Shown here: one piece after another, positions 57,481 to 64,000 of the stretch
Layout of the letters: every line of letters starts with the position of its first letter
Numbering within the stretch: the first letter of the stretch is position 1
Source of the DNA: Punica granatum
Lineage: Eukaryota; Streptophyta; Magnoliopsida; Myrtales; Lythraceae
DNA: 64,000 nucleotides
Assembly: GCF_007655135.1 (NCBI RefSeq)
Contig: NC_045127.1
Span: 5,208,001-5,272,000, forward strand
Reading direction: 5' to 3'
The notes under the pieces: generated by a model
What the model saw: only the letters and a program-made list of their open reading frames with translations
Told to the model about the DNA's origin: nothing
Database searches by the model: none
Made by a program: the position numbers and the translations under genes

Positions 57481-60335
57481 TATTATGTGAAAACCTTCAG
57501 AATATACACGAAGAAAAATTATATATAAATTATATGTTTATAGAAATCTATTTTTAAAAATAGATTAGATAATTTTTTATAGATATATGTGAATTATATT
57601 TTATTTTCAAAAAATAAATTAGATTTGTTCACCAAAAAAGAAAAATAAATCAAATTATATTTTATCTATATTATTTATGATAGTTATAAATATGAATTAT
57701 CAGACACATACATATGGACTATTCAGCTTTCAAACAATACGTTTACAACTAGATGCGAGCTCTCAAAATGTACGTCTATCCCTAAATGAAAGTGAGTTGG
57801 TTAGATTTATATCTCGATTTTTTCTCTATCCCTAGATGTAAGTGAGTTGATTAAATTTTTCTCTCATTTTACCGTAATTTTTCATTTTTTATTTTTCCCT
57901 AATTTTGATTTTTTTTTTCTGATATTGTTTCTCAAGATTGGTGATGTGTCTTTTACTCCTATACGCAAGCTTGCAGAAAGTATCTTCCTCTATCACTAAA
58001 GGCGAAGGTTATTTATTTATTTATTTTTGCTTTTGATTGTTGAAGGATATTTTAATTTATAATTATAATTTCTTTTTAGATTGGTGGACTATCCCATGCA
58101 GTACACGGGCTTCACAACTAGTTTATATGGAAAAAGAAAAGCACAAGCTCAATTCTCACACCGTTACATCATCGAAAATAAAAAATGAAGTTCTCTCGCT
58201 TTGCCACGTTATCAATTAAGTATTAAGAAAATTTGTTACAAGAGAAAAAAATATACAGTAGGATATGTATTATTTGCATATAGTCTAACAAAATATATAC
58301 AAGAGAAAAAAAAATACAGTAGACTATTACATGAGATGCTATTCATTAAATTTTTTACATTCTTTTATGATTAATTATGCAAATGTATATATGATGAAAT
58401 CTAATTAGCTACTTTTCAGAAAATTGTGATTAATGAACTGTTATTTAGGAATTTTTTTATATTCTTTTATGATTACTTCTTGAAGGAGGCAATACACTGT
58501 CAAGAATTTCAAGACATAATTTAATATAGTTCAATATATAAATCGTATACAATGTAATAATTTAATAAATAAACGGATTTTGTATTAAAAGAAAATATAT
58601 AGTTAGTAAAAAAGTTCAAACATACCTCTTCATCAAAGAAAATTATGTCCAAAGTAATGATTTTGTTACTCCTTTGTATTTAGGCATCTCACAGTCTTAT
58701 GAATCTCACTCTATTTTTCATGTATCGTTTTTAGGTCTCGATATATAACTACAACTTCATTGAAATACCTCCCAATAAATGTAGATATAAAGAGCTATGT
58801 GTTAGTGGATCAGCTTTGTCCAATCGGCATGAGCAGCAGTATTGCACTTTTCTTTCTTGGATAGCCATCCTTATTCCCTTCTAATTATTATGTTTGAAAA
58901 ATTCAAAAATATTTGTTCAACCATATAAATTTAAATAAAAATAAGTATGATTTTTAAAATGTATAAAATAATTACAACAATAATTCCTTGCAAAAATAAA
59001 ATATTTGTCAAATATAAGTCTAAGATACAATAGAGATCGTAGATTATGTTTTATTATTTATATAGCAACCAAAAAAATTACAATCACATATTACTATATA
59101 ATCAATTCAATATGCATGTAAAGAAAATTAATATATTATTATATTTAATATTCATAACATTTAATCGATAAGGGCGACCACGCAACGCGCGAGAATTCAC
59201 CTATTTTTATATAATGAGAGGAGATATTAGAGTAAAAAATGATACGTGGTGGCCATAAGGCCAAAACCACGGGAGTATAATATGTTGGTTTAATATAACG
59301 ACTCATCGAATAATATAGAGGACTCGCCTATTTACAGACTACATAAAATTTTGAAATAAATATTCATAGTTGCATAATGAGATCTAAATTCAATAGAGAA
59401 TATTCCAAGAATATTAACTATCCAACTTATCGATATGATCTTATTCTAAAAATATTATATTTCTTAAATAACCAAATAATATCTCTAACAAGTTAATCCC
59501 TGTCAACCTCTAGCGGCGGAGGTAATTACATTGACTAAAACTTCCGGGAGTCAAGGAGATAAGTGTCACTAATCCAGAACCTTTATATCTTCCCCGCATA
59601 TTGTTTCATCCAAAAATTGCTCTTCCATGGGTTCAAAGAGCGAGTGAGATATAGCTCATGTCTTGTGTTCTCACAATAGGAAAAAAATCCACATCAATCG
59701 AGTCGTCTTCGCAGTTTTGAGGACAAATCCGTTTCCTCAATTTTTCTTTCGGAACCATTTTCTGATATATTTGCAGGCAGAGAGGCAAATTGTATGCCTG
59801 AAAGTTCAAAAGGGATCACCATTAAAAGCATGTAATAAGTTAATTTGTGGATCCGGAGGAGGTTTTCGAGCCAAATACTCTGATGGGATTTGTCAGTCCA
59901 ACATTGTTAAAAAACATGTCAACGTCACAACAGTTGTCCTTTCCACAGTCGAGGGCGGGACCAACGCCCTGTCATAGACCTTGCGGGCATAGACCCAGCC
60001 ATGGTGTCTGCGGATCTGCCCAAGAACCCTAAACATTAAGCCCCTTTCGCCGACCCAAAGATCAAGCAAGCCCCAAATTATCCCACTACATGTCCACTAA
60101 TGATATGAGAAATTGATGGAAGTGAAAATAATGTTCATATCGTGGAATTCACTTCTGTGCGTGCATATATAGACACCGGTTTTATGGTGTGATCACGCCG
60201 ATTGTGTTTCTAGCATATGTTATTGGTGAGGCACGCAATGCGACCACACTGATTTCGTGGGCGGTTGAAAGTTTGGTGAGGCCCGCAAGTACTGCTGTTG
60301 TGTTCCTATTTTCATGGTCTGCCATATCGATCGAA

Positions 60336-60373
<38 letters not shown>

Positions 60374-60739
60374 GATGAAAGTACCGAGAAATCATGGGTG
60401 GCATTCTACTGAAATATATATTCTACTCGTATGGAACCCGACCCCAACACTGTTCAAGCTTCATCAAGAAATTGTTGCCGATGGTAACTCATGCGTTGAT
60501 TTGCTCTGCACCCTTGCAAATTGCAATCATCTCGATTTCCTAGTCGTATGGTTTTGAGGACCGACAGGTCTCTCGATCCAAGTTTGGTGAATTTAATTCT
60601 CTTTGACACTACATACATATCTGTTATATACAGATGCACGATTTCATATCATCGAACCTAATCTTCTATTTATTCTTCTACTGGACTGGACTGTTTATAA
60701 CTTCATCTAGTCGAGTTAACCCATCTAAATGCTATTCTA
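57481..60739. other. AT-rich intergenic DNA, no gene supported
   Basis: Long AT-rich sequence with (TA)n at 60337-60370. A possible Helitron-type 3' end stands near 58093-58122, and a similar GC-rich palindromic word (ACGCAACGCGCGAG) near 59180. The frame at 59663-59977 (104 codons) matches no family I know. Confidence 0.4.
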
Positions 60740-61800
60740 CGTACTTAACCCGGTATCAAGGAAACCAACAGAAGTCGTATGACAGACAGTTCATTTCTAT
60801 ATGAAGCTGCAGGAGTGCAGAGAAGTGCTAGCTAGAGATCGTACAAGAGACTGAGACTCGTACGAAGTGGAAATTCTTCAGCATCTACAGCAAAAGTTGT
60901 AAATATGTGCAGAGCTTCGCTAGGTTGAAGGAGAAGAAACAGCCCGATTGGGTGAAAATTTTCCGATGGCCTCCGGTTGAACTCTCCAATGAGAGTAGAG
61001 TCGGCTGAGGTATGATCAGAGGGGACAACAATCGACTCCGGATGAGTCGGCTGACTTGCTAGTTTTTAAAGTACTCAGAGAGAAGAAGCAACGCCGGAAA
61101 GTTGGGATGCACCCGCTGTGAAGTTGGATTTTTCTCCTCTAGAGGACCGTATCATATATTCGAAGGAAGTCCATTAAGCTAAACTGAGGGTGCCTAACTC
61201 ATGAAGGACTTATCAATTATACATTGCAAGAACCAAAAATCAGAAAAAAAGAAAAGTTAAAGGACGGACAAAGAGCATAGTCCATTAGATGCAAAAAAGA
61301 CTCATCAACTATTGCAACAAAAGCAAAACAGGACACCATTTGTGATGGTAGATGATTAGGAGTCGTCCGTCCGTCCTGGTATCGAATCTTATTAAATGCT
61401 GAAACTTGATCTTTAACGGCACTAATGAGAATCCAAAACCCACAATATTCACAAGTTCACTCGAGAATATATGTCTCGATGGCGATGTTCTCCTAACCAG
61501 CTCCAAAACCGAAATAATCTTTGGTGTAAAAAGCATGGAAAATGAAACAAAGAGGTATAGCATGGGTCATCTCCATGTATATCAAAGCTAAATGGTCCAT
61601 GAGGTCCAATGAAGCACTGCAGATTTGTGAAACATCCATCGAATGTCTAACACTGATCAGTGGCTAATTCAAACCACCCATATTTAAATTCCAAAAACAA
61701 ATCAAATGTCTGCAGCCCCGAAGATCATTCTTCGGGTTAAATGCTATCAGACAAGCTCATAAATTCTCATTTGTCGGCAAGACAGAAGAAACTTTACCCT
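60740..61800 (-). pseudogene. VMA22 pseudogene (partial genomic copy)
   Basis: This segment repeats the VMA22 locus with introns. 60740-60980 matches the 3' flank (53640-53870), 61085-61250 matches exon 3 and the following DNA (54740-54900), and 61410-61800 matches the exon 2 region and upstream intron (55050-55425). DNA equivalent to exons 4-6 (about 54000-54720) is missing, and the copy ends before exon 1. The exon 2 match (TTTGAATTAGCCA then TTAGACATTCGATGGATG) has a short insertion that brings in a stop. Because introns are kept it is a DNA duplicate and not a processed copy. No function is expected. Confidence 0.8.
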
Positions 61801-63689
61801 TCTGTTTGCCGATCTTAAGTAATGCATTGGCCATTGATACGACCTCTAGCGCCTCGGTGATGGATAGCTTCCTAATGAGGACAATTATGCCGACTAAAAC
61901 TATCGGAATTCAGGGGTGCACTTGCCATCGAAGTAAACCCAATTTCATCCCACGAAAAGGACATTTTTTTATGAACACAGAAGGACATAAATTAGCAAAA
62001 AGTAAGAAGAAAATTGAATCCTTATTGAGAACTCGAGGCACAAATAGATCAAAAGAAAGTATCAGTCGGTCATTGGTACGCCTTGTCTCCATCACGTGTC
62101 CAGGTGAATGCACTCTTCCAAGCAATTAACATTGGGTCCACTCGACTGCAGGAAAGTGGTGTACATACCTCGACCAATCAGGAATCTCACATTTAAAAGT
62201 ATTTTTCAAATCGCAATATCATAATTGTGTTCATGACATTATCACATCACATATCCGGTACAAGATTTTTTTTTTTTTAGAGCTTGGCCCGTCGTATTTT
62301 AAGAACATTGAATCTTCACCCTCATCATTATGATGGGAATTTTTTCATATCCTGCTTTGGTACCAAACTGAAATATATACTCACAAGTAACGAGTTATAG
62401 GGGATCTGGTTATGACACCCACGTATCACGCACCTTTAAGTTAAATATGAATTAACATGCGTAATTATTTGCACAAGGCCTCGACCTTCAGAGACACAGT
62501 AGTTTGTGTTGCCTCGGCGGCTTGCTCTTTGATCTTCGGTTTCTTGTCCTCTTCATTCGGCTTTCAGAGTAAGCTCACGACTCTTCCTCGTGAAGCTTTA
62601 TGAGCATGAACTTTTCCTCACAATTGTAGTCATTTCTTCCTCAAATCAAATGACTTGAACAATTCATTCTAATATTTTCTTCGTGATTTGTCAAGGGTGG
62701 ATCGAGCGGTATATTTAGAGTGATTTTGAGACGGATTTAGATGTTGATACCGTTGAAGAATGCACAAATTTACGGACCCCATATGAGCTATATATAAATA
62801 TTTTGGAATGATGATCTTAATTGAAGGACATTCTTTTCTAGACTCAACTAGTCATATTATTGAATATCTTCGGTGGAGTAGTTAAAAAGAGTTTGTAATA
62901 AAATCATTATATGATTACGTAAATCCATATGTACATTAATGTAATAACATGAAAGGATAATCGACTATGATGAGCTGCATATATAAATGATAGAAAAGCC
63001 TACATAGAAGACTCACGTCACTTGAATGGATTTATTTTGATTACCTTCGACATTTTTTATGCGCATCGTTTTCCATGAACTAGTAAGAAATTATTTTTCT
63101 AATTGTGTCTGAAAGTTGCATAATTTTCGTCGAAAAAGGTCCATGATGTGGACCAAATTCAATCTCTGTATGTTATCATCTTATATGCGGATAACTCTCA
63201 TCAGCCGAATCTCCATCAATTAATTGATTAAACTATTAAATAATCTCTGGTCCTTTCCTTTATCAAATAAACAATTATACTTCACGTACAAATATAGATT
63301 AAAAATTTTGATGTATGGCGTGTAATAATTTTTTTAATAATTAGAAGCTCAATAAATAAATAAATTATTTATTTATCAATAATTGCAATTTAACAGTTCA
63401 AAGGGTAATGTTACGAAAAGATAATCGCATAGAAAAAGTGATTGTACCATATAATATCCAAAATTTGATATTTCCAACAAATTGCTGAAATCTTTTGGAC
63501 TTCAAATATTCTCAAAATTTTAAAGAAAATGCAGTTTGTTAAATACGCTATTTGTTAAATAAGAGGTTCTAAATTCGATGCTATATCTATTTTATGAGCC
63601 TTTGTATATATATATATATATATATTAGTCATGAAACTCCTTACGATACACGTGATAGTTCTACCAACTTGAAAAAGAAAATTATAATT
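61801..63689. other. Intergenic DNA, nothing assigned
   Basis: The frames at 61806-62129 (+) and around 62470-62560 (-; with KPKIKEQAAEATQTTVSLKV) could not be tied to a gene. A (TA)n run lies at 63605-63626. No confident feature. Confidence 0.35.
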
Positions 63690-64000
63690 AGAAATTAAAA
63701 AGAAAAGTGAAGATAGTTCTACCAAAGTGAAGATACTCCACTTATATTCAATTCAACATCATAATCATTACTTTTTTTTTATTTTTTAAATATTTTTAAC
63801 AATTCAATTCAATTTTTAATATTAAATTCTTTCAACTATTCATTACTTTTTCACAATTCAACAACACAATCATTACTTAATCATTATTTTCTCTCAATTA
63901 TTTATTATTTTTTCACACTTTTTCTCATAATTCAACAATAAAATCATTACAAATCAATTAAAATCAAAACTCAACTTAACTCAATTTTCAATCCAAACGC
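63690..64000. mobile_element. MITE of the 25.2-kb family, cut by the window end
   Basis: Read from the right edge it begins GCGTTTGGATTGAAAATTGA and continues with TTGTTGAATTGTGAAAAAGT and AATGAATAGTTGAAAGAATT, matching the 25214-25563 MITE (GTAATGAATATTTGAGGGAA). The terminal bases and target site lie at or beyond position 64000. Confidence 0.6.

Noticed and set aside
59663..59977. 104-codon frame upstream of the VMA22 pseudogene
   Set aside because: No recognisable family, no intron pattern and AT-rich surroundings; probably chance or a remnant I cannot identify.
61806..62129. 107-codon basic frame, considered as a transferred organelle gene
   Set aside because: The sequence did not match any plastid or mitochondrial protein I know, and an organelle origin cannot be shown from composition alone.
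62465..62565. Minus-strand KPKIKEQAAEATQTTVSLKV, reminiscent of heavy-metal-associated (HIPP) proteins
   Set aside because: The metal-binding C-x-x-C is missing and the frame ends at once, so the likeness is too slight to call.
1..64000. CRISPR arrays, bacterial-type operons, rRNA genes
   Set aside because: The direct repeats seen are minisatellites or transposon-internal repeats without regular spacers, and no rRNA-like sequence was found, as expected for a plant nuclear region.

Overview
The window is nuclear DNA of a flowering plant, most likely a eudicot. Short GT-AG introns split most coding genes, the intergenic DNA is AT-rich and full of MITEs, a SINE and DNA transposons, and every recognised protein matches a land-plant family. 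I cannot name the species. All gene models were read by hand: exons were joined so that splice sites and codon phase agree along the whole protein.

Layout. 1-14.7 kb holds no intact gene. It contains a tRNA-derived SINE with clear target-site duplications (859-1048), a small MITE, a 3.1-kb Mutator-like element with about 125-bp terminal inverted repeats and a 10-bp target-site duplication carrying a decayed GRF-zinc-finger-type gene (5366-8502), and a foldback element (10624-11547). At 14763-16652 (+) is an intronless GT92/DUF23 glycosyltransferase. From 18.3 to 55.7 kb is the gene-rich part: a nine-exon bromodomain protein (-), a five-exon TANGO2/NRDE protein (+) whose first intron is GC-AG, an intronless PPR protein resembling EMB975 (-), HMGB copy A (+), HMGB copy B (+), a 27-exon FANCJ/BRIP1-type DNA helicase of 1,247 aa (-), and a six-exon VMA22/CCDC115-like V-ATPase assembly factor (-).

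The two HMGB genes lie in a direct segmental duplication whose unit runs from the EMB975 upstream region to the 3' flank of FANCJ. Copy A (30.48-38.94 kb) was later enlarged by a decayed PIF/Harbinger transposon and a 5'-truncated LINE fragment. Copy B (39.54-43.94 kb) lacks both, but expanded a short tandem repeat. Both HMGB genes are intact and differ at seven of 150 residues. VMA22 also has a second, broken copy at 60.7-61.8 kb.

From memory, the set bromodomain, TANGO2-like, HMGB pair, RAD3/FANCJ-like helicase and coiled-coil protein recalls one interval of Arabidopsis chromosome 1 (around At1g20670-At1g20770), so the block looks like conserved microsynteny. The neighbours are otherwise housekeeping genes (chromatin, DNA repair, organelle RNA, Golgi/vacuole) with no operon-like logic. 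55.7-64 kb is very AT-rich and carries a degenerate long-unit tandem array, members of one MITE family, a possible Helitron end and the VMA22 pseudogene. I found no novel multi-gene system; the points of interest are the segmental duplication, the Mutator-like element and the splice-site peculiarities.
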